Counted from the first letter of the stretch, positions 11,400 through 19,574 are shown. The stretch: DNA of 64,000 nucleotides from Lentzea californiensis (GCF_024648825.1 NZ_JANBBE010000004.1:62001-126000), one strand, 5' to 3'. The notes: a model not told the origin generated them from the letters alone. Translations and numbers: made by a program.

Positions 11400-11942
11400 A
11401 TGCCGATCGAAGTCGCGAGCAAGCGTCGCAAGGTGAAGCGCCCGGACGCGGTGGTCATCGACGTGACCTCCCGCGGCCCCGAGCCGTGGGTGCGCTTCAG
11501 CCCGTTCTTCCCGCACGGCCAGATCCCGGTGCCGTTGTCGCCAGGCGTGACGAGCGAGTCGGTCGAAGGCCTCTGGCAGGCGCTGAAGGTCTTCGAGGGA
11601 GCCGACGTCGACCCGTCGAAGCTCGCGGTGACGTCGATGAAGGGCTTGAAGCGCACGGTCCGCCGCTTCGGGCCGGTCCGCGGGCACCGCGCGGGGCTCG
11701 CGGGCGAGGAGTTGCTCGACTACCGCACGGCCCGGCGGGAGATCTACTCACCGGCGTACCGCTGGGTGCTGGAGCACCGCCTGCGGGCCGAGGTCGAGCG
11801 CTTGCGCGAGCTGGCGGAGTCGGCCGACGTCGTGCTGCTCGACTACACGACCAACGGCGACGTCGAGGACCTGAGCACCCCGCTGTCCCACGCCGCACTG
11901 GTCGTCGGACATCTGGGGAGGCTCACCGCGCCCGCGTCCTGA
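11400..11942 (+). CDS. DUF6939-like conserved protein, function unknown
   Basis: 180 residues, ATG at 11400, soluble with no signal peptide. The sequence has a recognisable conserved start (PIEVASKRRK, then VVIDVTSRGPEPWVRFSPFFPHG) and GLWQALKVFE, SMKGLKRTVRRFGPVRGHR and DYRTARREIYSPAYRWVLEH. From memory these belong to a small actinobacterial/bacterial family of unknown role (DUF6939). The text resembles proteins that organise around one Lys/Arg-rich substrate site, but no function is claimed. It stands alone between the exporter and a YjbR gene. Confidence 0.7.
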   Translation: MPIEVASKRRKVKRPDAVVIDVTSRGPEPWVRFSPFFPHGQIPVPLSPGVTSESVEGLWQALKVFEGADVDPSKLAVTSMKGLKRTVRRFGPVRGHRAGLAGEELLDYRTARREIYSPAYRWVLEHRLRAEVERLRELAESADVVLLDYTTNGDVEDLSTPLSHAALVVGHLGRLTAPAS

Positions 11943-11985
11943 AAGCCGGATTTATACTTTCCGCCTTCGGCTTTGGGGGTCGGCA

Positions 11986-12333
11986 GTGGCGACATCGAAC
12001 AAGCAGCTCTTCAAGATCGTGGACGGGCTCGCCGAGGCGCAGCGGTCGTCCGGTCAGCAGTACGACACGTTGCGCGTGCGAGGCAAGGTGTTCGGCTACT
12101 ACTGGCCGCGCACGCAGACGGTCGGGCTGAAGCAGACGCTGTCCGAGCAACAGGCTCTCGTGGCCGAGCGGCCCGAGGTGTTCGAGCCGCAGTTCACGTC
12201 CGGCGGCTTCGGCTGGGTAGTGGTGTACCTCGAAGGCATCGAGGCCGACGAGATGAAGGAGCTGGTGTTCGAGGCCTGGCGGCTGTCCGCGCCGGAGGAG
12301 CTCGTCGCCCAGGTGCCGGACCTCGCGCGATGA
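11986..12333 (+). CDS. MmcQ/YjbR-family protein
   Basis: 115 residues, GTG at 11986. It fits the MmcQ/YjbR fold (small alpha/beta DNA-binding-like proteins of unknown role): RVRGKVFGYYWPR, TVGLKQTLSEQQALV, and C-terminal LVFEAWRLSAPEELV, typical of the family's last helix. It overlaps the next gene by ATGA, so the two are cotranslated. Confidence 0.75.
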   Translation: MATSNKQLFKIVDGLAEAQRSSGQQYDTLRVRGKVFGYYWPRTQTVGLKQTLSEQQALVAERPEVFEPQFTSGGFGWVVVYLEGIEADEMKELVFEAWRLSAPEELVAQVPDLAR

Positions 12334-12689
12334 CCAGGGTCAAGTTCGAGCTGCCCGCCGACGACCTGGGCCGCGCGACGGCGTTCTACCGCGACGTCTT
12401 CGGGTGGTCGGTGCAGCGGCTGCCGTTCGACTACGTGCTCGTCGACACCGATGGGGAGCCGGTCGACGTGGCCGACGCGGACGGCGGCATCTCGCCCCGG
12501 ACCGAGTTCGTGCAGGGGCCGGTGCTGATCATCGATGTGCCGTCCGTCGACGCCGTGGCGAGCAAGGTCGTGGAGGCGGGCGGCGCGGTGCTCAACGCCA
12601 AGGAACGCGTGGGCGACTACGGGTTCTCGCAGTACGTCAAAGACAGCGAGGGCACCGTGCTCTGCCTGTGGGAGTCGGTCCGGGGCTGA
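12330..12689 (+). CDS. VOC-family (glyoxalase/dioxygenase-fold) protein
   Basis: 119 residues, ATG at 12330 overlapping the YjbR stop. It begins with the betaalphabetabetabeta signature of the vicinal oxygen chelate fold (KFELPADDLGRATAFYRDVFGW) and ends with DSEGTVLCLWES, the usual C-terminal metal-Glu region. The canonical first His is replaced by Glu/Lys-rich sequence, so metal binding is uncertain. Small VOC proteins act as lyases, dioxygenases or drug-binding proteins; the substrate is unknown. Confidence 0.8.
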   Translation: MTRVKFELPADDLGRATAFYRDVFGWSVQRLPFDYVLVDTDGEPVDVADADGGISPRTEFVQGPVLIIDVPSVDAVASKVVEAGGAVLNAKERVGDYGFSQYVKDSEGTVLCLWESVRG

Positions 12690-12938
12690 CGGCGCACGCT
12701 GTCCGCCGAGCAGCTGGACCTCCACCGGGATCGAGGGTGCAGCATCTCGGTCATGAACGTGGTGACACAGGTGATGGCGGAGAGTGTCCTGCCCCTGTTG
12801 CGGCGTTCCGAACGCCCGGACGTCGTCACGCTGGTCTCGCTGGAGGCCGAGTCACGCAGCGATCCCACGCACATCGCGCACGCCGCGTTCCACGCGGCCA
12901 AGGCGGGGCAGGGAATGCCGCGCCAACACCCGCTCTAG
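12690..12938 (+). pseudogene. Remnant of a short-chain dehydrogenase
   Basis: Directly after the VOC stop, in the same frame, an open stretch reads LSAEQLDLHRD, then NVVTQVMAESVLPLLRRSERPDVVTLVS and AHAAFHAAKAG. This resembles the middle of an SDR enzyme (NV-x-G-x..LLPLLRRS-x-PRIVNVSS...YAASKAA), but both ends are missing and the catalytic Tyr-x-x-x-Lys has become Phe-x-x-x-Lys. An ATG at 12753 gives a 61-residue frame. The reading as a relic is an inference from short similarity; it could be a genuine small protein. Confidence 0.3.
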
Positions 12939-13810
12939 CGGAACAGGATGCGCGTGATCTCGGTGCCGGTCGCACGGCCCTCGTCGTAGGCGCCCTCGCC
13001 CTTGAGGTTGTTCATGATCGCGAGCGTGTAGCGCTCGTCCTTGCCGACGAACCCGACCGAGTTCATCACCCAGCCGCCCTCCTCCTCCGACCAGCCGTTC
13101 TTGGCACCGGAGTCGGGGCCCCAGACGCCCCACTGCTGCACGGGCCCGACCTCGCGCATCTGCTCGACGATGTACGCGCGGTCGTCCGCCGGCACGGAGT
13201 CGAGGACGTAGTTCATCAGGCGGTCGAGGTCGTTGGCCGTGCACTTCTCGAAGCCCCAGTAGGGAAACGCGGTCGAATAACCCTTCTGTGGCACCAAATC
13301 GGTCATTCCGTACTTGCCGAACGCCGCGTTGAACGTCGCGCCCGTGTAGCGCTTCCACAGCGTGTCGGCCGCGTCGTCGTCGGACGTGTGCAGCATCGCG
13401 CTCATCAGGCGGCGGTCCTCGGCGCTGAGCCTGATCTTGCCGGCGCGGTGGCGTTCCAGCAGGTTCACGACCATCGCGAGTTTGATCGTCGACGCGGTCC
13501 AGGTCATGTCGCCGGAGTGGTCGTTGCGCCAGATCGCGCCGGACTTGCGGTCGCGCAGCACGAAACCCGTGGTCCCCGGCCTGGTCTCGGCGTAGTCCTG
13601 GGCGGCCTTGATCCGCTTCTGGAAGTCGCACTCGAACCCGCTGTCGGGCAGCGGGCAGACCTCGGGGGTCGCGACGAGAGGTGCTGCCGCGGGGGTGTGT
13701 GACTGGGGCTGCGTGCGCGCGACGGCGGGAGGTTCCGCCGTCACTGCGTGGCCGCACGCCGTGAGGGCGAGCGCGCACGCAACAAGGATCGGACGGAGCA
13801 TGCGCCGCAC
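12935..13810 (-). CDS. Serine beta-lactamase-like lipoprotein
   Basis: 291 residues with a lipoprotein signal (RR, hydrophobic core, lipobox L-T-A-C at about residue 19) and a Pro/Ala-rich linker. The penicillin-binding fold motifs are present in modified form: nucleophile motif STIK (TASTIKLAMV), SDD in HTSDDDAAD at the SDN position, and KNG in SGAKNGW in place of KTG. The protein would face the cell wall and is either a class A-like beta-lactamase or, more likely given the altered KTG, a serine hydrolase or carboxypeptidase of unknown substrate. The adjacent SDR remnant overlaps its stop by four bases. Confidence 0.75.
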   Translation of the reverse strand: MRRMLRPILVACALALTACGHAVTAEPPAVARTQPQSHTPAAAPLVATPEVCPLPDSGFECDFQKRIKAAQDYAETRPGTTGFVLRDRKSGAIWRNDHSGDMTWTASTIKLAMVVNLLERHRAGKIRLSAEDRRLMSAMLHTSDDDAADTLWKRYTGATFNAAFGKYGMTDLVPQKGYSTAFPYWGFEKCTANDLDRLMNYVLDSVPADDRAYIVEQMREVGPVQQWGVWGPDSGAKNGWSEEEGGWVMNSVGFVGKDERYTLAIMNNLKGEGAYDEGRATGTEITRILFR

Positions 13811-13873
13811 GCTAATGGCTCCGATCGGAGGTAGTCGACCGCCATACGGACGCGTTGATCACGAAATGGTTAA

Positions 13874-13938
13874 GTCAAAGATATTTGACACGGTGTCTAG
13901 TTCGCTTTACCTTGGTGATGTCAGGTTTCTTTGACATC
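13874..13938 (+). promoter_or_regulatory. Promoter flanked by two palindromic operators
   Basis: TTGACA (13885-13890) and TACCTT (13908-13913) are spaced 17 bases, a strong consensus promoter. GTCAAAgataTTTGAC (13874-13889) is a perfect inverted repeat covering the -35. GATGTCA (13917-13923) and TGACATC (13932-13938) form a second inverted repeat after the -10. Both share a GTCA/TGAC core. The operon it drives contains an XRE regulator, so autoregulation by that protein is a natural hypothesis. Confidence 0.6.
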
Positions 13939-13949
13939 AGGAGCGGGAC

Positions 13950-14372
13950 ATGGCGTTCGAGGAGAAGCGGGCGTGGGCTTTGGCGATCATCGCCATCGTT
14001 GGTTATGCCGTGTATGTCGTGCTCGTCCTGAACGGGACGGCGGGACGTCCGCTGGTCGAGGCGCCGTACGCCGGCGCGATGCTGTGGACGATCCTGTTCG
14101 GGATCGTCGCCGGCATCGTGTCCGGGATCTGGTTCGGCATCGCCGCCCGCAACGACGGGCTGCAGGCGGACGAACGGGACCGGGAGATCGGCCGGTTCGG
14201 TGACCACATCGGCCAGTCGTTCATCGCCATCGGTGGCGTGTCCGCGATGGCGCTCGCGATTTTCGAGGCGCCGTACTTCTGGATCGCCAACGTGCTCTAC
14301 CTGTGCTTCGTGCTGTCCGCGGTGCTCGGTTCCCTGGCGAAGATCGCGTTCTACCGGCGGGGAATGCCGTGA
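13950..14372 (+). CDS. Small four-helix membrane protein (DUF2178-like)
   Basis: 140 residues, ATG at 13950 after AGGAGCGGGAC. Four hydrophobic segments (about 10-28, 45-67, 92-110, 112-132) surround a charged loop NDGLQADERDREIGRFGDHIGQ. Proteins of this shape, paired with a small HTH regulator, are common in bacteria (DUF2178 type); their role is unknown, perhaps membrane sensing. Its stop overlaps the regulator's GTG start (GTGA). Family name is a guess from shape and context. Confidence 0.65.
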   Translation: MAFEEKRAWALAIIAIVGYAVYVVLVLNGTAGRPLVEAPYAGAMLWTILFGIVAGIVSGIWFGIAARNDGLQADERDREIGRFGDHIGQSFIAIGGVSAMALAIFEAPYFWIANVLYLCFVLSAVLGSLAKIAFYRRGMP

Positions 14373-14593
14373 AGCCGACCAAGGTCACGAACTCCATCCG
14401 TGCGTTGCGTTTCGCGCACGGCGAGATGAAGCAGGCCGATCTCGCCGCGGCCATCGGTGTGACGCGACAGACGTTGATCGCCGTCGAGCAGGGCAGGTAC
14501 TCGCCCTCGCTGGAGGTGGCCTTCAAGATCGCCCGCGTGTTCGGGGTGTCGCTCGAGGAAGTGTTCCAGTACCCGGAGGAGGAAGAGCTGTGA
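14369..14593 (+). CDS. XRE-family helix-turn-helix regulator
   Basis: 74 residues from GTG 14369, decided by the GTGA overlap with the upstream stop. Nearly the whole protein is one HTH_3 domain: MKQADLAAAIGVTRQTLIAVEQGRYSPSLEVAFKIARVFG, ending in an acidic tail (YPEEEEL). Such short XRE proteins with the T-R-Q-T-L..E-Q-G-R-Y-S-P-S-L recognition region are usually autoregulators of two- or three-gene operons. The flanked promoter upstream is the likely target. Confidence 0.92.
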   Translation: MKPTKVTNSIRALRFAHGEMKQADLAAAIGVTRQTLIAVEQGRYSPSLEVAFKIARVFGVSLEEVFQYPEEEEL

Positions 14594-15534
14594 AGGCTGT
14601 AGTGCAACGAAGATACGGATCGGCGGTGCCCGGTGACCTCGATGTGCCTGTGCCTGGGCAGGGTGAGGTTCTGCTGGAGGTGCGGGCGGCGGGCGTCGAC
14701 ATGGGCGTCTGGCACCTGCTCACCGGCAAGCCGTACCTCTTGCGGTTCATCGGGTTCGGGTTCCGCGGGCCGAAGTCGCCGGTGCCGGGACGGGACGTCG
14801 CCGGTGTGGTGAGGGAGATCGGGCCCGGCGCCACCGGGTTCGCGGTCGGCGACGAGGTGTTCGGCACGTGCGACGGGTCGTTCGCCGAGTACGCGGTCGC
14901 GCCGGTCTCACGGCTGGCGCGCAAGCCGGAGGGCGTCTCGTTCACGGAGGCGGCCGCGCTGCCGATCTCGGGCGGGACGGCGCTGCAGGGGTTGCGCGGA
15001 GTCCAGCCGGGGCAACGGGTTCTGGTGCTCGGGGCGGGTGGTGGTGTCGGGTCGTTCGGGGTCCAGATCGCGAAGGCGCTGGGAGCCCACGTGACCGGTG
15101 TGTGCAGCACGCGCAAGGTCGAGCTGGTGCGGTCCCTGGGCGCCGACGAGGTCTTCGACTACACCGTCGAGGACTTCACCGGCACGTACGACCTGATCCT
15201 GGACTGCGGCGGCGCCAGGCCGTTGTCCCGGCTGCGCGGAGCCACGAACGAGCGCGGCAGGATCGTGCTGGTCGGTGCGGAGACCGGGGGTTCGATCACC
15301 GGCGGTTTCCAGAAGTCGCTGGGCTCGCTCCTGCTGAACCCGTTCTCGTCCAGGAAGTTCGTCCCGCTGATGTCCACCGAGCGCGCTGACGTCTTCGACG
15401 AGCTGCGCGTGCTGGTCGAGGCGGGCTCGCTGAAAGCCGCCGTGGGCAAGGTCTTCCCGCTGTCCGAAGCGCTCGACGCGGTGGACCACGTCTACTCGCG
15501 GCGATCCGTCGGCAAGACGGTCGTCACGATCTGA
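14590..15534 (+). CDS. NAD(P)-dependent quinone-oxidoreductase-like MDR protein
   Basis: 314 residues, GTG 14590 overlapping the XRE stop (GTGA). It is a zinc-independent medium-chain dehydrogenase/reductase: N-terminal GroES-like half (GQGEVLLEVRAAGVDMGVW, PVPGRDVAGVV) and a Rossmann half with VLVLGAGGGVGSFGVQIAKALGA. It has no structural zinc Cys cluster. It probably reduces quinones or enones with NADPH. Being third in an operon with a membrane protein and XRE regulator suggests a stress or electrophile response. Its 3' end overlaps the convergent amidohydrolase by 43 bases. Confidence 0.88.
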   Translation: MKAVVQRRYGSAVPGDLDVPVPGQGEVLLEVRAAGVDMGVWHLLTGKPYLLRFIGFGFRGPKSPVPGRDVAGVVREIGPGATGFAVGDEVFGTCDGSFAEYAVAPVSRLARKPEGVSFTEAAALPISGGTALQGLRGVQPGQRVLVLGAGGGVGSFGVQIAKALGAHVTGVCSTRKVELVRSLGADEVFDYTVEDFTGTYDLILDCGGARPLSRLRGATNERGRIVLVGAETGGSITGGFQKSLGSLLLNPFSSRKFVPLMSTERADVFDELRVLVEAGSLKAAVGKVFPLSEALDAVDHVYSRRSVGKTVVTI

Positions 15535-16673
15535 CCACCGATCACCACGGTCGTCACGTGGTGCAACGCCGTGATGTCCCGCACGGGATCTCCTTGCACG
15601 GCGATGACGTCCGCGTCCCAGCCGGGTCTCAGCAGCCCCTTGTGCAGGCTCAGCGCTTTCGCTGCCTGACTGGTGGCACTGGCCAGCACGGCCGCGTTCG
15701 GCACACCCGCCTCGATCATGTGACCGAGGGCGTGGGCGGTGATGCCGTGCGGCTTGCCCGCCCCGATCCCGCCGTCGGTGCCGGACACCGCCTTGACGCC
15801 GTGGTCGTGCATGCGGCCCACGATGTTCAGCTTCGCGGCGATGGTCATCCCGGCGCGTTCGAACGCCGCCATGACGTGCGGCGGCGGATCCTGCGTGTTG
15901 CCGAGGGTGTGGCAGACGGCGATGTCGGCCTCGGCGAGCGCGTCCATCAGTTCCACCGGCATCCGCATGCCTCGATCCGTGAGGCACGTGCAGTGCTCGA
16001 TGCCGTCCACGCCCACGGCCACGGCCCGTTGTATCGAGGCCAGACTGTGCGCGTGGGCGGTCACCGGTAGTCCGTGGGCGTGGGCTTCCTCCACGACCAC
16101 ACGGAGTTCGTGCTCGGTGAACTGGCAGTCGTCGACGGCGGTGCCGGGCGTCGCGAACCCGCCGCTGGCCATGACCTTGACGACGTCGGCGCGCCGTTCG
16201 GCCCGTTCGCGCACCGCCCCGCGGAGTGCGTCGTCACCGCTGGTCTCGCCGCCCATCGACCAGCAATGGCCGCGTGGGGAGGTGATGGGCGGGCCGGACG
16301 CGAGGACGCGCTGACGGTGCCGGGATCGCTGGTCGAGCACCGACCACTGCCGGTCGCCCAGATCGCGGACGGTGGTCACGCCGGCTCGTAACTGCCGGTC
16401 GAGGCTGTCCCTGATCACCGCGTCGAGGTGTTCGGAGGTGAAGTCCGGCAGGCGGTCCAGCGCGCCGTTCTCGCTGTCCGCGCACAGGTGGACGTGGGTG
16501 TCGATCAGTCCGGGCAGGACGGTGGCGGTGCCGAGGTCGACGACCTCGGCACCGGCGACGTCGGGACGCCCCTGCTCGACGGCCGTGATCTTGCCGTCCT
16601 CGACGAGGACCGTGACGGGGCCCGGAACGGACCGCTCACCGTCGAACGCACGCCCTGCCCGCAGCGCCAGCAT
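15492..16673 (-). CDS. Imidazolonepropionase-like metal-dependent amidohydrolase
   Basis: 393 residues, ATG at 16673. The amidohydrolase TIM-barrel signature is complete: PGLIDTHVHL (HxH metal ligands), VVKVMASGG (bridging Lys region), TAHAHS and GIEHCTC (metal His residues), and SGTDGG (catalytic Asp). The N- and C-terminal beta-sandwich pieces end in RPGWDADVIAVQGDP, typical of the imidazolonepropionase/prolidase-like subgroup. The gene follows the GTP cyclohydrolase homologue by 38 bases on the same strand, so it may act on a ring or dipeptide in that pathway, but many free-standing relatives are peptidases. Substrate unknown. Confidence 0.85.
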   Translation of the reverse strand: MLALRAGRAFDGERSVPGPVTVLVEDGKITAVEQGRPDVAGAEVVDLGTATVLPGLIDTHVHLCADSENGALDRLPDFTSEHLDAVIRDSLDRQLRAGVTTVRDLGDRQWSVLDQRSRHRQRVLASGPPITSPRGHCWSMGGETSGDDALRGAVRERAERRADVVKVMASGGFATPGTAVDDCQFTEHELRVVVEEAHAHGLPVTAHAHSLASIQRAVAVGVDGIEHCTCLTDRGMRMPVELMDALAEADIAVCHTLGNTQDPPPHVMAAFERAGMTIAAKLNIVGRMHDHGVKAVSGTDGGIGAGKPHGITAHALGHMIEAGVPNAAVLASATSQAAKALSLHKGLLRPGWDADVIAVQGDPVRDITALHHVTTVVIGGQIVTTVLPTDRRE

Positions 16674-16711
16674 CGGCCCAGTCTGGGCGCCACATGCTGG
16701 GAAAGCAATGG

Positions 16712-17347
16712 TCAGCGGGCATGCGGGAGCGTCGTGAACTCCTCGACCTGGGGCAGGTCGTGACCGAGCCGGTCGCGCTTCGCCGTCAGGTACGCGATGT
16801 TGTGCGCGTTGGGTGTCATCAGCGACGGAACCCGCGCGGTCACCGAGATCCCGTGCGACTCCAGCGCCGCGATCTTGTCCGGGTTGTTGGACATCAGCCG
16901 CACGGACTGCACGCGGAGGTGCTTGAGCACGCGAGCCGCGGGGGAGTAGTCGCGGATGTCGACCGGTAAGCCGAGTGACGTCGCCGAGTCCAACGTGTCC
17001 AGTCCCTGGTCCTGCAGCACGTGGGTGCGGATCTTCGACACCAGGCCGATTCCGCGCCCTTCGTGGCCGCGCAGGTAGACGAGGATCCCGCTGCCCTCGC
17101 GGACGATCGTGTTCAGCGCGGCGTCGAGTTGCTCGCCGCACTCGCAGCGCATCGCGGCGAAGATGTCGCCGGTCATGCACTCGGAGTGGATTCGCACCAG
17201 GACGTTCTCGCGCAGCTTCGTCTTGCCGTACACCAGGGCCATGTGCTCGTGGCCGTCCGCGCGGAACGCGACTGCGCGGAAGGTGCCACGGCGGGTCACC
17301 AGATCGGACTCCGCAACGTCTTCCTCGGTGAAGGCCTCTTCGAACAT
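16712..17347 (-). CDS. GTP cyclohydrolase II homologue, Tyr-to-His active-site variant
   Basis: 211 residues from ATG 17347 (first good start after the divergent promoter region). RibA-fold landmarks: zinc Cys57, Cys68 and Cys70 in HSECMTGD and RCECGEQL, YLRGHEGRGIGL, and SNNPDKIAAL. Normal GCH II has a catalytic Tyr in K-I-R-A-Y-x-L-Q-D (E. coli Tyr105); here that residue is His109 (KIRTHVLQDQG). In the Streptomyces coelicolor paralogue SCO6655 the same position is Met and, from memory of published work, the enzyme stops at the formamidopyrimidine (FAPy) nucleotide. This gene therefore probably makes FAPy rather than the usual riboflavin precursor. It is divergent from the PTPS homologue. 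Confidence 0.88.
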   Translation of the reverse strand: MFEEAFTEEDVAESDLVTRRGTFRAVAFRADGHEHMALVYGKTKLRENVLVRIHSECMTGDIFAAMRCECGEQLDAALNTIVREGSGILVYLRGHEGRGIGLVSKIRTHVLQDQGLDTLDSATSLGLPVDIRDYSPAARVLKHLRVQSVRLMSNNPDKIAALESHGISVTARVPSLMTPNAHNIAYLTAKRDRLGHDLPQVEEFTTLPHAR

Positions 17348-17438
17348 CTCCGGTCCCCTTGTCACCAGGCGCCTTCCGAACGTGCAGCTACGCTCGGATG
17401 GAGTCGCACCGTAACCCGACCGCACAGCGGAGGTCACC

Positions 17439-17849
17439 CTGTTCAGCATCACCGTTCGCGATCACGTGATGATCGCCCACAGTTTCCGCGGCGAGGTCTT
17501 CGGTCCAGCACAACGTCTCCATGGAGCAACGTTCGTGGTGGACGCAACGTTCAAACGGGCTGAGCTCGATTCGGACAACATCGTCGTCGACATCGGACTG
17601 GCGACCCAGGAGCTGAACAAGGTCCTGGCCGCTTTCAACTACCGCAACCTGGACGAAGAACCCCAGTTCGCGGGCATCAACACCTCCACGGAGTGGCTCG
17701 CGAAACACATCGCGGACCAGCTCGCGGACAAGATCTCCGAGGGTGCCCTGGGTGAGGGTGCTCACGGGATCGATGCGATCGCCGTCACACTCCACGAGTC
17801 GCATGTGGCGTGGGCGGGCTACGAACGTGCACTTCGTCCTTCCGGCTGA
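17439..17849 (+). CDS. 6-pyruvoyltetrahydropterin synthase homologue lacking the zinc site
   Basis: 136 residues if started at CTG 17439, which has GGAGG five bases upstream and gives the family's N-terminal strand ([15 protein letters not shown]). GTG 17466 or ATG 17469 would truncate it. The T-fold is recognisable, with [26 protein letters not shown] and the C-terminal [14 protein letters not shown]. The usual H-G-H zinc motif is H-G-A (Ala30) and there is no Cys before it, so metal and Cys-based catalysis appear lost; Glu in LHES is kept. The S. coelicolor homologue SCO6650 was reported, from memory, to lack zinc and PTPS activity but keep a pterin-like pocket. It overlaps the next gene by 23 bases. 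Confidence 0.85.
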   Translation: MFSITVRDHVMIAHSFRGEVFGPAQRLHGATFVVDATFKRAELDSDNIVVDIGLATQELNKVLAAFNYRNLDEEPQFAGINTSTEWLAKHIADQLADKISEGALGEGAHGIDAIAVTLHESHVAWAGYERALRPSG

Positions 17850-18798
17850 CGTCGGAGATCCGGGCAGTCCCAGTGGCGGCAACGTCTACGACCTGCGCGT
17901 GAGCGCGGGCCTGAACCGTCTGCTCGTCGCTGGTGACTGGCCGAGTCCGAACGACGCCACCGCGTTGGAGCAAACGCTTGCGGCGATTCCGCGCGGAGAC
18001 GTCGTGCTCCTCGACGGCCTCGTGAGTTGCGGTCTACCCGAAATCGTCGTTCCCCACACACGAAGATTGAACATCGCTGTCCTCGTGCACCTGCCGCTCG
18101 CCGACGAGACGGGCCTCGACCCCGGCACCGCCCGCGCTCTCGACGCCCGCGAAGGGCAGGTCCTGAGAGCCGCGAAGGCAGTCATCGCGACGAGTCCGAC
18201 GGCCGCGCGCGACATCGAGCGCAGGCACGGGCTCGACCACGTCCACGTCGTCCTCCCGGGCACCGATCCGGCGCCGCGGGCACACGGCACGGACGGCATC
18301 CACCACCTGCTCTGCGTCGCGTCCATCACACCCCGCAAAGGCCACGACCTGCTGGTCAGGGCGTTGCGGAGGATCGAACGCGACTGGCGGCTGACGTGCG
18401 TGGGCCCGCACCGGCCGTTCCTGCGCGAACTCCCGCGAGACGACCGCGTCAGCTTTCCCGGGCCGCTCGCCGGTGAGGCTCTGACCAGCGCGTACGCCAG
18501 CGCGGACCTCTTCGTGCTGGCCTCCCGCAACGAGACCTACGGCATGGTCGTCACCGAGGCGCTCGCGCACGGTCTGCCGGTCATCGCGAGCGCGGTCCCG
18601 GACGCCCTCGGCGACGGTGGTCTGCTCATTCCCGCCGGGGACGAATATGCGTTGGAAGCTGCGCTGACGCGTTGGTTCGAAGATCAAGATTTCCGGGCCG
18701 GACTGCGTGCGAAGGCGCTCGCCCGGCGGGCCGTTCTGTCCACTTGGGATGAATCCACAGAGGACCTGCGGAGGGTGCTGGCTACGCTCCGGCCATGA
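17827..18798 (+). CDS. Family 4 glycosyltransferase
   Basis: 323 residues from GTG 17827, overlapping the PTPS-like gene by 23 bases. It is a GT-B fold protein: N-terminal [20 protein letters not shown] (glycine-rich acceptor loop with G-G-N-x-Y), middle [19 protein letters not shown], and C-terminal [24 protein letters not shown], the GT4 E-x(7)-E sugar-nucleotide motif. It should transfer a hexose-type sugar in the cytoplasm. Its place in a pterin-like gene set suggests the product is glycosylated, as in pterin glycosides; acceptor and donor are unknown. Confidence 0.88.
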   Translation: MHFVLPADVGDPGSPSGGNVYDLRVSAGLNRLLVAGDWPSPNDATALEQTLAAIPRGDVVLLDGLVSCGLPEIVVPHTRRLNIAVLVHLPLADETGLDPGTARALDAREGQVLRAAKAVIATSPTAARDIERRHGLDHVHVVLPGTDPAPRAHGTDGIHHLLCVASITPRKGHDLLVRALRRIERDWRLTCVGPHRPFLRELPRDDRVSFPGPLAGEALTSAYASADLFVLASRNETYGMVVTEALAHGLPVIASAVPDALGDGGLLIPAGDEYALEAALTRWFEDQDFRAGLRAKALARRAVLSTWDESTEDLRRVLATLRP

Positions 18799-19574
18799 CC
18801 TTCGCCCCGGAATGGCTGGCACTGCGGGAAGACGCCGACGCACAGGCACGTTCGACCGAGCTCGTGGACGCCCTCCGCGAAACTCTGGTGAACCGAAACC
18901 CCCTGACGATCCGTGACCTGGGTTGTGGAACGGGATCGATGGGACGATGGCTCGCCGGGAGGCTCGGCGGCGCGCAGCACTGGGTGCTGCACGACCGCGA
19001 CCCCCGGCTGCTCGGGCTGGCGGAGGCCGGCATGAGCGCCTTCGAGAACGTCACCGCCGAGACGCGGGAGGGCGACCTCACGTCGCTGAAAGCCGCCGAC
19101 ATCTCGGGGGCTGACCTGGTCACTTGCTCCGCTTTGCTCGACTTGCTCACTACCAACGAGATGAACGCTCTGGCGGTTGCATGCGTAGAAGCACATGTGC
19201 CCGCTCTGTTCACGCTCTCGGTGGCCGGCCGGATCGACATCGATCCGGCCGAGCCGCTCGACGCCGCCTTCCAGGACGCGTTCAACGCTCACCAGCGTCG
19301 CGTCGTGGACGGGCGCCGTCTGCTCGGACCTGATGCTCCCGCCGCTGCCGAAGAGGCGTTCGTGGCAGCCGGCGCTTCGGTTCGGACAGCTCAGAGCCCC
19401 TGGCGGATGCACGGCGACGCCCTGCAGTCCGAGTGGCTCAAGGGCTGGGTCGACGCCGCGGTGGAGCAGGAACCCGCACTCGCCCCGGAGGCCTCCGAGT
19501 ACCTGCGTCGCAGGTCAACAGCCTCCGTGGTGGTCCACCACGTCGACTTGCTGGCACTACCGGGAGCTGTGTGA
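18795..19574 (+). CDS. Class I SAM-dependent methyltransferase
   Basis: 259 residues, ATGA overlap with the glycosyltransferase and TGATG overlap with the next gene. Motif I is IRDLGCGTGSMGRWLAG, with an acidic post-I residue in WVLHDRDPRLL and motif IV region ISGADLVTCSALLDLLT. The methyl acceptor is not readable from the sequence. Tight coupling places it in the same pathway as the GT4 and PTPS homologue, so methylation of the same small molecule is the simplest idea. Confidence 0.88.
   Translation: MTFAPEWLALREDADAQARSTELVDALRETLVNRNPLTIRDLGCGTGSMGRWLAGRLGGAQHWVLHDRDPRLLGLAEAGMSAFENVTAETREGDLTSLKAADISGADLVTCSALLDLLTTNEMNALAVACVEAHVPALFTLSVAGRIDIDPAEPLDAAFQDAFNAHQRRVVDGRRLLGPDAPAAAEEAFVAAGASVRTAQSPWRMHGDALQSEWLKGWVDAAVEQEPALAPEASEYLRRRSTASVVVHHVDLLALPGAV

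Noticed and set aside
16712-17347. Simple riboflavin GTP cyclohydrolase II annotation (ribA)
   Set aside because: The catalytic Tyr position is His and no other riboflavin gene is nearby, so the housekeeping name was not used.
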